A DNA stretch of 50,586 nt from Clostridium sp. Lineage in GTDB: Bacteria; Bacillota; Clostridia; Clostridiales; Clostridiaceae. The position numbers and the translations under genes were made by a program. Where the stretch lies: NCBI GenBank assembly GCA_022773025.1, contig JALEZF010000046.1, positions 1 through 50,586 on the forward strand, written 5' to 3'. The notes below the pieces were generated by a model. The model ran no database searches, was not told the DNA's origin, and saw only the letters and a program-made list of their open reading frames with translations. This document shows, one piece after another, positions 34,638 through 42,681 of this stretch; within the stretch, counting starts at the first letter, position 1, and the number at the start of each line of letters is the position of its first letter.

Positions 34638-35387
34638 ATGAATGAAAGACATACTAGAATTGTGAATATAGTGAACAAATCTAAGAAAATAGAAGTAAAT
34701 GCACTGGCAGAGATGCTTGGAGTATCTCCAGTTACTATACGTAAGGACTTAGGCTATTTAGAAGAAAAAGGACTGTTATCAAGAGAACATGGATATGCAG
34801 TTATGTTAAATACTGATGACATTAATAACAGACTTGCAGTTTGTTATGAAACGAAAGTAAAAATAGCGAAGGCAGCAGCTAATATGGTTTCCAGTGGAGA
34901 AACTGTTATGATAGAATCAGGATCAAGTTGTGCATTGCTTGCAGGAGAACTATCTAATAGTGATAAAGATGTTACAATTATTACAAACTCTGCTTTTATC
35001 GCAGGGTATGTAAGAGAAAATGGAAATTCTAGAGTTATACTATTAGGCGGTGAGTACCAAAAGGAATCTCAAGTGATGGTTGGACCTTTAGTTCGTATAT
35101 GTGCTAGAGAGTTTCATGTTGATAAATTATTTGTTGGAACTGATGGATTTAACCCTGACTATGGATTTTCTGGAAGTGATATGATGAGAACTGAAGCTAT
35201 GAAATGTCTTGCAGAGTCAGCCAGAAAAGTAATTTTGCTAACGGATTCCAGCAAATTTGAAAAGCAGGGAGTTGTCATGCAGTTAAGGTTTGACGAATTG
35301 CAAGGTATTGTAACAGATAGTGAAATTCCAGACTCAGCAAAGAAGATTTTAGAAGATAAAAATATCGAAATAACTATAGTGGAATAA
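34638..35387 (+). CDS. DeoR-family transcriptional regulator
   Basis: 249 residues. The helix-turn-helix is KIEVNALAEMLGVSPVTIRKDLGYLEEKGLLSREHGYAV, with a C-terminal sugar-phosphate isomerase-like sensor domain (GETVMIESGSSCALLAGEL, ITNSAFIAGYV, FVGTDGFNPDYGFSG). TAGGAGG precedes the ATG at 34638. DeoR-family proteins usually respond to a phosphorylated sugar of their pathway, so the imported sugar phosphate or deoxyfructose 6-phosphate are candidate inducers. Likely controls the PTS and glycyl-radical genes around it. Confidence 0.9.
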   Translation: MNERHTRIVNIVNKSKKIEVNALAEMLGVSPVTIRKDLGYLEEKGLLSREHGYAVMLNTDDINNRLAVCYETKVKIAKAAANMVSSGETVMIESGSSCALLAGELSNSDKDVTIITNSAFIAGYVRENGNSRVILLGGEYQKESQVMVGPLVRICAREFHVDKLFVGTDGFNPDYGFSGSDMMRTEAMKCLAESARKVILLTDSSKFEKQGVVMQLRFDELQGIVTDSEIPDSAKKILEDKNIEITIVE

Positions 35388-35486
35388 TATAATTTATAAA
35401 GTAAAGGCTTATGCTTTTTTAAATTCACCTCAAATGTTAAGGAAAATAGACTAACATTTGAGGTGAATTTTTTTATGGAATTTAGA

Positions 35487-36380
35487 TTATATGGTGGCAT
35501 CAAACCCCTCAGCTCTAAACACTTTTAAATAATCTTGAATATCTTCTGGATGAAGAGCATTAGTATCTTTCATTAAATAGTTCATATGAAGATTTTCATA
35601 TTTTTTTTGCCCAAATTGATGAAAAGGTAGAAGATTTATTTTTTTGATTCCAATTTCTTTTAAAAGTTTACAAAAATTTGAGGCATCATTTAAAGAGTTA
35701 TTTACATTGGGGATTACCGGTATTCTTGCAATAACCTCTATACCATTTGAAACTGCCCATTTCATGTTTTCTATGATAGGTTCGTTTGGAACACCTGTAA
35801 ACTTTTTATGTTTAGCGGTATTATAATGTTTTATATCAAATAAAAGCAGATCTGCATGATTTACAACCTTTTGAAACACATCTGAAGATGCATACCCAGT
35901 AGTCTCAAGAGCGGTATGAATTCTTTTGTTTTTTAGTTCTATTAGAAGTTCTTTAGCAAAAGCATGATGCATAAGAACTTCACCTCCTGAAAGGGTAACA
36001 CCTCCACCAGATTCTTCGTAAAAGTCATAATCCTTCATCACCTCAGATAGGATCTCTCCCTTGGTCATCATTTTTCCTATATACTCTAAAGCTTTTGTAG
36101 GACATTGATTTATACAAGTCATACAACTGGTACATGTATCATGATTAAAATTAAAGTTTTCATCTTTAAACTCTATACTCTTAGTAGGACATGAAGTTTC
36201 GCATAGATGGCAGTGTATGCACTTTTCCATATCCCATAGTATTTGAGTATGTATTGCTTGAGATTCTGGATTGGAACACCATAAGCAATGAAGAGGACAT
36301 CCTTTGAAGAATACTACAGTTCTTATTCCAGGGCCGTCATGGATGCTAAATTTTTGTATGTTAAAAATATTCGATTTCAT
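35487..36380 (-). CDS. glycyl-radical enzyme activating protein (radical SAM)
   Basis: 297 residues. The radical-SAM site is GCPLHCLWC (C-x3-C-x2-C) near residues 29-36, preceded by IHDGPGIRTVVFFKG. Two ferredoxin-like clusters follow: CIHCHLCETSCP and CTSCMTCINQCP. This double-cluster insert is typical of activases of non-PFL glycyl radical enzymes. It abstracts a hydrogen from the Gly of its partner, using S-adenosylmethionine. Encoded divergently from the enzyme gene, with GGGGGAAAT before the ATG. Confidence 0.94.
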   Translation of the reverse strand: MKSNIFNIQKFSIHDGPGIRTVVFFKGCPLHCLWCSNPESQAIHTQILWDMEKCIHCHLCETSCPTKSIEFKDENFNFNHDTCTSCMTCINQCPTKALEYIGKMMTKGEILSEVMKDYDFYEESGGGVTLSGGEVLMHHAFAKELLIELKNKRIHTALETTGYASSDVFQKVVNHADLLLFDIKHYNTAKHKKFTGVPNEPIIENMKWAVSNGIEVIARIPVIPNVNNSLNDASNFCKLLKEIGIKKINLLPFHQFGQKKYENLHMNYLMKDTNALHPEDIQDYLKVFRAEGFDATI

Positions 36381-36423
36381 ATATTTCCCCCTTATTAAAT
36401 AGATACTTACTTAAATTTATATC

Positions 36424-36442
36424 ATCACTATAGCATAGTGAT
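36424..36442 (-). promoter_or_regulatory. inverted repeat in the activase/GRE divergent region
   Basis: ATCACTAT-AGC-ATAGTGAT is a perfect 8-bp inverted repeat upstream of the activase gene. It may be an operator or a leader hairpin on the activase transcript. Confidence 0.4.
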
Positions 36443-36474
36443 TAAAACAAGTAAATAGAGTATACAAAACAATA

Positions 36475-36527
36475 TTAATTTCATATGAAATTAAATAATT
36501 GACATAACAAAACAAATGTTATATTAT
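36475..36527 (+). promoter_or_regulatory. GRE promoter with 20-bp palindrome
   Basis: TTAATTTCATATGAAATTAA (36475-36494) is a perfect palindrome just upstream of TTGACA (36499-36504), 17 bases, TATTAT (36522-36527). Within the spacer TAACA and TGTTA form another inverted repeat. The core TTTCATATGAAA recurs in variant form before the PTS gene. Confidence 0.6.
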
Positions 36528-36595
36528 CATTATAAAAGAACCAGTAATTAAGCAAATATAATATAAATAAAAAAATATAGAATGGAGGAAATGAA

Positions 36596-39001
36596 ATGAA
36601 AAGAAATTATTTTGGAAACTTAACAAAAAGAATGGAAGAGTTTCGTGAGGAACTTTTAGAAACTAAACCATATGTTTGTTCAGAGAGAGCTGTTTATACT
36701 ACAGAAGCCTATAAAAAACATGCAGATAAACCAGTAACTTTAAAAAGAGCATATATGTTGAAAAATATTCTTGAAAATATGTCAATTTTCATTGAACCTC
36801 AAACTTTAATTGTTGGTAATCAAGCATCAGGAAATAGATTTGCACCTATTTTTCCTGAATATGCAATGGATTGGGTTATTAATGAACTAGATAAGTTTGA
36901 TAAAAGAGATGGAGATGTCTTTTATATTAAAGAAGAAACAAAAGAGGTATTGAAGGAAATTTCACCATATTGGGAGCATAATACAACAAAAGACCGTGGG
37001 CTTGCAGCTATGCCTCCATCAAGCAAAATATTTTATGATTTAGGAATCATAAAAGCAGAAGGAAATATAACATCTGGTGATGCCCATTTAGCTGTAGATT
37101 ATGAAAAAGTTATGAAATGTGGTTTAAAGGACTACGAATCAAGAACAAAAGAAGCAATGGCAAAATTAGATTTAACGGAAATGGAAAATTTAAAAAAGTA
37201 TTATTTCTATCAATCAATATTAATAGTTATTGATTCAGTAAGAGCTTTTGCAAAGCGTTATGAGAATTTGGCTATAGAAATGTCAAAGACAGCAGATGAT
37301 AATCGTAAAAAAGAATTGCTTGAAATAGCGAGAATATTAGGAAAAGTTCCTTATGAACCTGCAGAAACAATGTATGAAGCAGTGCAAAGTATGTGGCTGA
37401 TTCATTTAGTTCTTCAAATAGAATCTAATGGACATTCACTATCTTATGGACGTATGGATCAATACTTATATCCATATTACAAATCAGATTTAGAAAATGG
37501 AATTATTACAGAAGAATCAGCATGTGAATTGATGACAAATCTTTGGTTGAAGACTTTTACAATTAATAAAATTAGAAGCTGGTCTCATACACAATTTAGT
37601 GCAGGAAGTCCACTTTATCAAAATGTAACGGTTGGAGGACAAACTGTTGATAAAAAGGATGCTGTAAATGATCTTTCATACCTTATTTTGAAGAGCGTTG
37701 CACAAACAAGACTTCCTCAGCCAAATTTAACTGTAAGATATCATGCAGGTTTGGATAATAATTTTATGAAAGAAGCTATCGAAGTAGTTAAGTTAGGTTT
37801 TGGTATGCCAGCATTTAATAGTGATGAAATCATAATACCTTCATTTATTAACAAAGGTGTAAAGGAAGAAGATGCTTACAATTACAGTGCTATTGGATGT
37901 GTAGAGACGGCAGTTCCAGGGAAATGGGGTTATCGTTGTACTGGAATGAGTTTCTTAAACTTCCCTAAATCGCTGCTTATTGCTATGAATGATGGTGTTG
38001 ATCTAGGATCGGGAGTGAAGGTAGCAGAAGGTGTAGGACACTTTGTAAATATGACTTCCTTTGCTGATATTGAAAAGGCATGGGATAAAATAATTAGAGA
38101 CTTTACAAGACACAGTGTAATAATAGAAACTTGCTGTGATATGGTTCTTGAAGAAACAGTGCCAGACATACTTTGTTCTTCTCTAGTTGAAGATTGTATA
38201 GGAAGAGGTAAGACACTAAAAGAAGGTGGAGCTGTATATGACTTTATCAGTGGTTTACAGGTTGGTATTGCAAATATGGCAGATTCACTTGCTGCAATTA
38301 AGAAATGCGTGTTTGAAGATAAGTCTATAACAACATCAGAACTTTGGGAAGCGCTTCAAAATGATTTTGAAGGAGAAAATGGAACTAGAATTCAAAATCT
38401 ATTGATAGCTGCACCTAAGTATGGAAATGATGATGACTTTGTAGATAACCTTATAAGAGACGCATACAATGTGTATATTGATGAAATTAAAAAATATCAT
38501 AATACTCGCTATCAAAGAGGGCCAATAGGCGGAGTTTACTATGCAGGAACATCTTCTATATCTGCAAATGTTGGACAAGGAATGGGAACCCTTGCGACAC
38601 CAGATGGAAGAAAAGCTAAAACTCCATTGGCAGAAGGCTGTTCTCCAAGTCATGCAATGGATAAGAACGGTCCTACATCAGTATTCAAGAGTGTTTCAAA
38701 ATTACCTACAGAACAGATTACAGGAGGAGTATTATTAAACCAGAAGGTAACCCCTCAAGTTTTAGAAAAGCCGGAAGACAGTATGAAGTTAATTGCTCTT
38801 TTAAGAACATTTTTTAATAGATTACATGGGTACCACGTTCAGTATAATGTTGTATCAAGAGATACATTGTTAGATGCTCAAGCAAACCCTGATAAGCATA
38901 GAGATTTAATTGTTAGAGTTGCTGGATATAGTGCTTTCTTTAATGTATTATCAAAACAGACTCAAGATGATATAATTGAAAGAACTGAACAAGTATTATA
39001 A
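36596..39001 (+). CDS. glycyl radical enzyme, probable 1,5-anhydrohexitol-6-phosphate lyase (YbiW/PflD-like)
   Basis: 801 residues, the length of the YbiW/PflD group. The thiyl cysteine is Cys435 in SAIGCVETAVPG and the radical glycine is Gly777 in VRVAGYSAFF, 24 residues from the end. YbiW and PflD are reported to open the ring of 1,5-anhydroglucitol 6-phosphate or 1,5-anhydromannitol 6-phosphate by radical C-O cleavage, giving 1-deoxy-fructose 6-phosphate. A DeoR gene, EIICB and an FSA-type aldolase nearby support this. GGAGG precedes the ATG. Which of the two isomers is the substrate cannot be told; a diol-dehydratase-like role is less likely. Confidence 0.85.
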   Translation: MKRNYFGNLTKRMEEFREELLETKPYVCSERAVYTTEAYKKHADKPVTLKRAYMLKNILENMSIFIEPQTLIVGNQASGNRFAPIFPEYAMDWVINELDKFDKRDGDVFYIKEETKEVLKEISPYWEHNTTKDRGLAAMPPSSKIFYDLGIIKAEGNITSGDAHLAVDYEKVMKCGLKDYESRTKEAMAKLDLTEMENLKKYYFYQSILIVIDSVRAFAKRYENLAIEMSKTADDNRKKELLEIARILGKVPYEPAETMYEAVQSMWLIHLVLQIESNGHSLSYGRMDQYLYPYYKSDLENGIITEESACELMTNLWLKTFTINKIRSWSHTQFSAGSPLYQNVTVGGQTVDKKDAVNDLSYLILKSVAQTRLPQPNLTVRYHAGLDNNFMKEAIEVVKLGFGMPAFNSDEIIIPSFINKGVKEEDAYNYSAIGCVETAVPGKWGYRCTGMSFLNFPKSLLIAMNDGVDLGSGVKVAEGVGHFVNMTSFADIEKAWDKIIRDFTRHSVIIETCCDMVLEETVPDILCSSLVEDCIGRGKTLKEGGAVYDFISGLQVGIANMADSLAAIKKCVFEDKSITTSELWEALQNDFEGENGTRIQNLLIAAPKYGNDDDFVDNLIRDAYNVYIDEIKKYHNTRYQRGPIGGVYYAGTSSISANVGQGMGTLATPDGRKAKTPLAEGCSPSHAMDKNGPTSVFKSVSKLPTEQITGGVLLNQKVTPQVLEKPEDSMKLIALLRTFFNRLHGYHVQYNVVSRDTLLDAQANPDKHRDLIVRVAGYSAFFNVLSKQTQDDIIERTEQVL

Positions 39002-39111
39002 GAAAGTAAAAGATAAACAATAAAATTATTTGTAAGTAATGGCTATTGTATAAGATTGTAAAAACGCATGAAGATAAGAAGAACTTAAATGGAAATAATG
39101 GAGGTAGAAAA

Positions 39112-39795
39112 ATGGAACTATTATTTGATACGGCAAATATTGAGGACATTAAAAAATATATGGAGTGTTATCCAATTACAGGAGTTACAAGTAATCCAAG
39201 TATTTTAAAGTCAGAAGGCAAAATTGAGTTTTTTTCACATCTTAGAAAAATAAGAGAAATTATTGGTATGGAAAAAACTCTACACGTTCAAGTAATTGCT
39301 GAAGATGCAGAAGGAATCCTTGCGGAAGCAGAATCAATTCTTAAAAATGTTGATGACAAAGTATTTATTAAAGTACCAACTACAGAGCAAGGATTAAAAG
39401 CTATGATGATACTAAAATCTAAAGGAATTGGTGTTACGGCAACTGCTATATACACAAAAATTCAAGGATTTGCTGCAATAATGGCGGGAGCTGATTTCAT
39501 TGCACCATACTGCAATCGTATGGCTAACCTAGATGTAGATTTTGAAGAGACAATTACTGCATTCCGTAAAATGATTGATGAAAATAACTCAAAGTGCAAA
39601 ATATTAGCTGCAAGCTTTAAAAACATAGCGCAGGTTAATAAGTCATTTTTGGCAGGCGCCCATACAGCGACTATTCAACCAACATTAATGCATGACACTT
39701 TTCAAATGGCAGCTGTAACAAAAGCTGTTGCTGATTTTAAAAAAGATTGGGAAAGCGTTCATGGAGAAGTGCTAATTACAGATTTAGTAAAATAA
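39112..39795 (+). CDS. fructose-6-phosphate aldolase (FSA/TalC family)
   Basis: 227 residues. MELLFDTANIEDIKKYMECYPITGVTSNPSIL is the FSA/TalC N-terminus, and the Schiff-base lysine is in KVFIKVPTTEQGL. The short length and fold match FSA rather than full transaldolase. In the radical anhydroglucitol route FsaA/FsaB splits 1-deoxy-fructose 6-phosphate into glyceraldehyde 3-phosphate and hydroxyacetone. The ATG at 39112 follows GGAGG at good spacing; an upstream in-frame ATG at 39046 does not. It follows the glycyl radical enzyme by 110 bases. Confidence 0.9.
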   Translation: MELLFDTANIEDIKKYMECYPITGVTSNPSILKSEGKIEFFSHLRKIREIIGMEKTLHVQVIAEDAEGILAEAESILKNVDDKVFIKVPTTEQGLKAMMILKSKGIGVTATAIYTKIQGFAAIMAGADFIAPYCNRMANLDVDFEETITAFRKMIDENNSKCKILAASFKNIAQVNKSFLAGAHTATIQPTLMHDTFQMAAVTKAVADFKKDWESVHGEVLITDLVK

Positions 39796-39814
39796 TAAAA
39801 ATATATGAGATAGA

Positions 39815-39846
39815 AGATAGGCCGAAAGAGGCCTATCTTTTTTTAT
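39815..39846 (+). terminator. terminator ending the glycyl-radical module
   Basis: GATAGGCC pairs with GGCCTATC around GAAAGA, followed by T7. The stem is nearly identical, with a compensating base-pair change, to the terminator at 32438-32468. Confidence 0.9.
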
Positions 39847-39891
39847 AAAATAAATTTGTATAAAAGTATTTATAGAGCTCATAGTAATTTT

Positions 39892-40188
39892 ATGAATTCA
39901 GGAGACTTATGGTATGAATGCATTAATACTGTAAGAAATATGGAGACGGTAAGTCATATAATATTTTGCAATGACATTCTTAAAACGCCTCCAGTAAAAG
40001 TCTTTTTACTTTTATATAAGGATAAATTTCATAATTTGACTGACACAGAGAAGAAAGCACTAGGCGCATTTTGGGCTTTTATATTTAAAGAAGTGTTTGG
40101 GTATCAAGAAAAGAAGAATGTATCTATTAGCACATGTTCAGTAAAAACAGCAGCCTATTATTTAAAGCCTAAAAAGAGTTTTTATTGA
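39892..40188 (+). CDS. hypothetical protein upstream of cas6
   Basis: 98 residues from ATG 39892; the frame is open back to 39814 and TTG at 39856 is an alternative. No good ribosome binding site is seen for either, and the sequence before the ATG (AHSNF) still reads like protein, so the 5' end may have been lost. The protein is basic, has NMETVSHIIFCNDILKTPPVKVFLLLYKDKF and a TEKKALGAFWAFIFKEVFG helix. I do not recognise a family. It sits between the module's terminator and the cas operon. Confidence 0.5.
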   Translation: MNSGDLWYECINTVRNMETVSHIIFCNDILKTPPVKVFLLLYKDKFHNLTDTEKKALGAFWAFIFKEVFGYQEKKNVSISTCSVKTAAYYLKPKKSFY

Positions 40189-40233
40189 AAAATATTACAT
40201 AAATGGTTAAAATAATTATAAGGGAGTGATTTA

Positions 40234-40926
40234 ATGAAGGTATATGAAATAGAAGTTAAGTGCTTTTTGTTGAAAGACATAAAAATATCAGAAGCTAGTA
40301 GTAAAATATGTGCATTCATAGATGGAGAATTAGCGAGAAATCCGGAATTATTAGAGCTACATAATAAAAATACGTATAAAAATTACTGTTTTAATTCCTT
40401 TTACCCGTTGGAGCAAGATAAAATTTACAAGCAAGATAAAATATATACATTTCAAATAAGAACTATAGATAAAAGGTTAGCAGATGTTTTCTTGAATAAC
40501 CTTAAAAATAGGTACACTGACCAAATAAAAGGCTTAACTACTTCTATAAGAATAATTCCACAAAAGCCTATAGAGAAACTTTATTCAATTTCTCCGGCCA
40601 TAATGAAAACCGAGAATGGTTATTGGAAGAATAATATATCTTTAAGTGAATTCGAACGTCATCTAAAGGAAAATTTAATAAAGAAATATAACCTAATAAT
40701 GGATACAAAAATAGATGAGGATTTTCAATTATACACCACACTTGAATTTATGAATAAAAAGCCTGTTACCTTAGAGTATAAAGACATAAAGCTATTAGGT
40801 GATAAAATCTGCATGCAGATAGAAAGTAATAAAACAGCTCAGGACATAGCATATATGGCAATAGGAACTGGGATTTTAGAGGTTAATGCTCGAGGTGCTG
40901 GTTATGTAAATTATAGGTGGTTGTAG
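40234..40926 (+). CDS. cas6: CRISPR endoribonuclease Cas6 (type I-B)
   Basis: 230 residues, two ferredoxin-like domains. The glycine-rich loop near the C-terminus (GTGILEVNARGAGYVNYRW) is the signature of Cas6. The N-terminal half has LLELHNKNTYKNYCFNSFYP, whose His lies where Cas6b enzymes have a catalytic His. It cuts the repeat RNA to leave the 8-nt 5' handle, here ATTTAAAC. GGGAGTGA precedes the ATG. First gene of the cas operon; cas8b follows 12 bases after its stop. Confidence 0.92.
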   Translation: MKVYEIEVKCFLLKDIKISEASSKICAFIDGELARNPELLELHNKNTYKNYCFNSFYPLEQDKIYKQDKIYTFQIRTIDKRLADVFLNNLKNRYTDQIKGLTTSIRIIPQKPIEKLYSISPAIMKTENGYWKNNISLSEFERHLKENLIKKYNLIMDTKIDEDFQLYTTLEFMNKKPVTLEYKDIKLLGDKICMQIESNKTAQDIAYMAIGTGILEVNARGAGYVNYRWL

Positions 40927-40938
40927 GGAGGTGATATA

Positions 40939-42681
40939 GTGTTAGAACAAGCGTTAAAATACTTTAATATCACATATGAGAAAAAGGGGGATGCCTTAAT
41001 ACTAGATAATTATATCCCTAGCGACGGAACTTACGTAATAGTAAAACCTTCTGATGAAGGTTTTGAAATTATAGATAAGGTTGATATAAAACAAGATAAG
41101 AAGACAAAAGAGATAGATAGGAGCAATAAGTATTTAGACTTTATATGCATAGCAGATTATTATAGTGGACTTATAGATATGAATAAGCCTATTGATGGAA
41201 AAAAGATAATTCATAGCAATAACTATCTATCATTTTTCGTGAAGAAGGATAGTTTTAGTAGTAAGAAGCTTAAAGATGAGATAATAGAAAATTACTATAA
41301 TGTGTTACGTAATCCAAGATTAAAATATTCAAAACCTAAGGCCAAGGCGCTATATAATTTAGTAGAAGAAGAAATAGGCGCAGTTGATGAAGAAAAACTA
41401 AATAAAATAGAGGAATGGATAAAGGAAAATATATTTGAATTAGGTAATAGCGTGACAGGTAAAGATTATTTAAAGATATTCTTTTATTATGATGAAAAGG
41501 AATTTGAACAAGAAGGTAAAAGGTATTTGATTCCCAATATATATAATAACAATGATTTTAATGAGATAGTTGATGGAGATGTATACGGACTTCCAAACAA
41601 TAATATGGGCTTGAATGCTAAGAAACCTTACTTAGAGAATAAGACTAGAAAAGTAAAAGTACCCTACTTGATTAATCAAAATCAAGTGTTGTCACAGAAA
41701 AAGTTTTTTGATTATTTGATGAATCAAGTTTGCATAGGTAAATACACAATATACATGAATCAAGAAGAAATAGTCCCTTTAGGTAGTAATGAATTACCGG
41801 CTAAGGAGTTCCAAGGAATATATTTTAGGATAAAAAAAGGAAAAGAAGTTGAAATCCATGATTTTGATGTGATTTCAAAATATAATCCAAAGCTTATAAA
41901 AGAATTTGAATATGTCAATGTCCTTGATGCAGATTATGCTGTTTTAAAACAATCCTATGAAAGTATTCATACACTTGAGGATATGAATCAATTGATTAAT
42001 GATGTAATGTTTAGCAAAATGCTTATAAGCAACTATTTTACAGATGCAAAAGATATTTCTATAAAGGATCAGAAGATAAAGCAGAACATACTTTTTGCAA
42101 GGGATACGTTAATTGATTGGTTCTACAAGGATAGATGGGTTAATGCATGGAAAGTATTGGATAGAGTGTCGTTAGAGTTACTTAAACATGCTATTGAATG
42201 TGGGTATGGAATAAGGGCAATAAACCAGTGTAATTTAAGGTTGTCTCTAAAAAATTATTTTGAAGGAGGAGAAAAGATGGCAGATGTGATAAGAGACTTG
42301 AAAGAAAATCTAAAAGAAAAAATTAAGGATAAGGATACATCATATATAGAAAGTGATAGAGAATATTTATTTGCAGTAGGTCAGATGGCAGCTTATTTGC
42401 TTTCAAAGAGTAAGACTAAAAAACAGATGTTATCAATGATTAATCCATTTTTAAATATAAAGAAAGATGAAATAATAAAGGAAAGATTGAAGGGATTATT
42501 CAAAAAATACAATTATGATCTTGGTAATTATAAAGAACCTAGAAATTTGTATGCAATGATTGCAGGATACCAAATGGAAGGACAGATAAAAGAGGATATG
42601 ATTATAGTAGGATATCTTCATAGTAATATTTTATATGAAAAAAAGGAAGAAAATAAAGGAGGAGAAAATGATGGAAAATAG
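40939..42681 (+). CDS. cas8b: type I-B Cascade large subunit Cas8b (Csh1)
   Basis: 580 residues of the clostridial Csh1/Cas8b type, beginning MLEQALKYFNITYEKKGDALIL with GDVYGLPNNNMGLNAKKPYL in the middle. It is the Cascade subunit that usually recognises the PAM. GGGAGGTGATAT precedes GTG. Its last 134 codons have an internal start (separate entry). The cas7 start lies inside its final codons. Low similarity in this family means the name is given by position, length and overall pattern. Confidence 0.88.
   Translation: MLEQALKYFNITYEKKGDALILDNYIPSDGTYVIVKPSDEGFEIIDKVDIKQDKKTKEIDRSNKYLDFICIADYYSGLIDMNKPIDGKKIIHSNNYLSFFVKKDSFSSKKLKDEIIENYYNVLRNPRLKYSKPKAKALYNLVEEEIGAVDEEKLNKIEEWIKENIFELGNSVTGKDYLKIFFYYDEKEFEQEGKRYLIPNIYNNNDFNEIVDGDVYGLPNNNMGLNAKKPYLENKTRKVKVPYLINQNQVLSQKKFFDYLMNQVCIGKYTIYMNQEEIVPLGSNELPAKEFQGIYFRIKKGKEVEIHDFDVISKYNPKLIKEFEYVNVLDADYAVLKQSYESIHTLEDMNQLINDVMFSKMLISNYFTDAKDISIKDQKIKQNILFARDTLIDWFYKDRWVNAWKVLDRVSLELLKHAIECGYGIRAINQCNLRLSLKNYFEGGEKMADVIRDLKENLKEKIKDKDTSYIESDREYLFAVGQMAAYLLSKSKTKKQMLSMINPFLNIKKDEIIKERLKGLFKKYNYDLGNYKEPRNLYAMIAGYQMEGQIKEDMIIVGYLHSNILYEKKEENKGGENDGK
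42263..42279 (+). promoter_or_regulatory. internal ribosome binding site and start in cas8b
   Basis: AAGGAGGAG (42263-42271) lies 7 bases from an in-frame ATG at 42277, a consensus Shine-Dalgarno stronger than that of cas8b itself. It falls just where an independently translated small subunit would begin. Confidence 0.8.
42277..42681 (+). CDS. cas11b: Cascade small subunit Cas11b, internal translation product of cas8b
   Basis: 134 residues, identical in frame and sequence to the C-terminus of Cas8b: MADVIRDLKENLKEKIKDK, then AVGQMAAYLLSKSKTKKQML and LYAMIAGYQMEGQIKEDM. Mostly helical, as small subunits are. Independent translation of Cas11 from within the cas8b gene has been shown for other type I-B and related systems. 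Here it is inferred from the strong ribosome binding site, the fitting length and the absence of any separate small-subunit gene. Confidence 0.75.
   Translation: MADVIRDLKENLKEKIKDKDTSYIESDREYLFAVGQMAAYLLSKSKTKKQMLSMINPFLNIKKDEIIKERLKGLFKKYNYDLGNYKEPRNLYAMIAGYQMEGQIKEDMIIVGYLHSNILYEKKEENKGGENDGK

Noticed and set aside
36596-39001. Pyruvate formate-lyase as the identity of the glycyl radical enzyme.
   Set aside because: PFL has two adjacent active-site cysteines; here there is one in GCVET, and the activase has extra ferredoxin clusters that PFL activase lacks.
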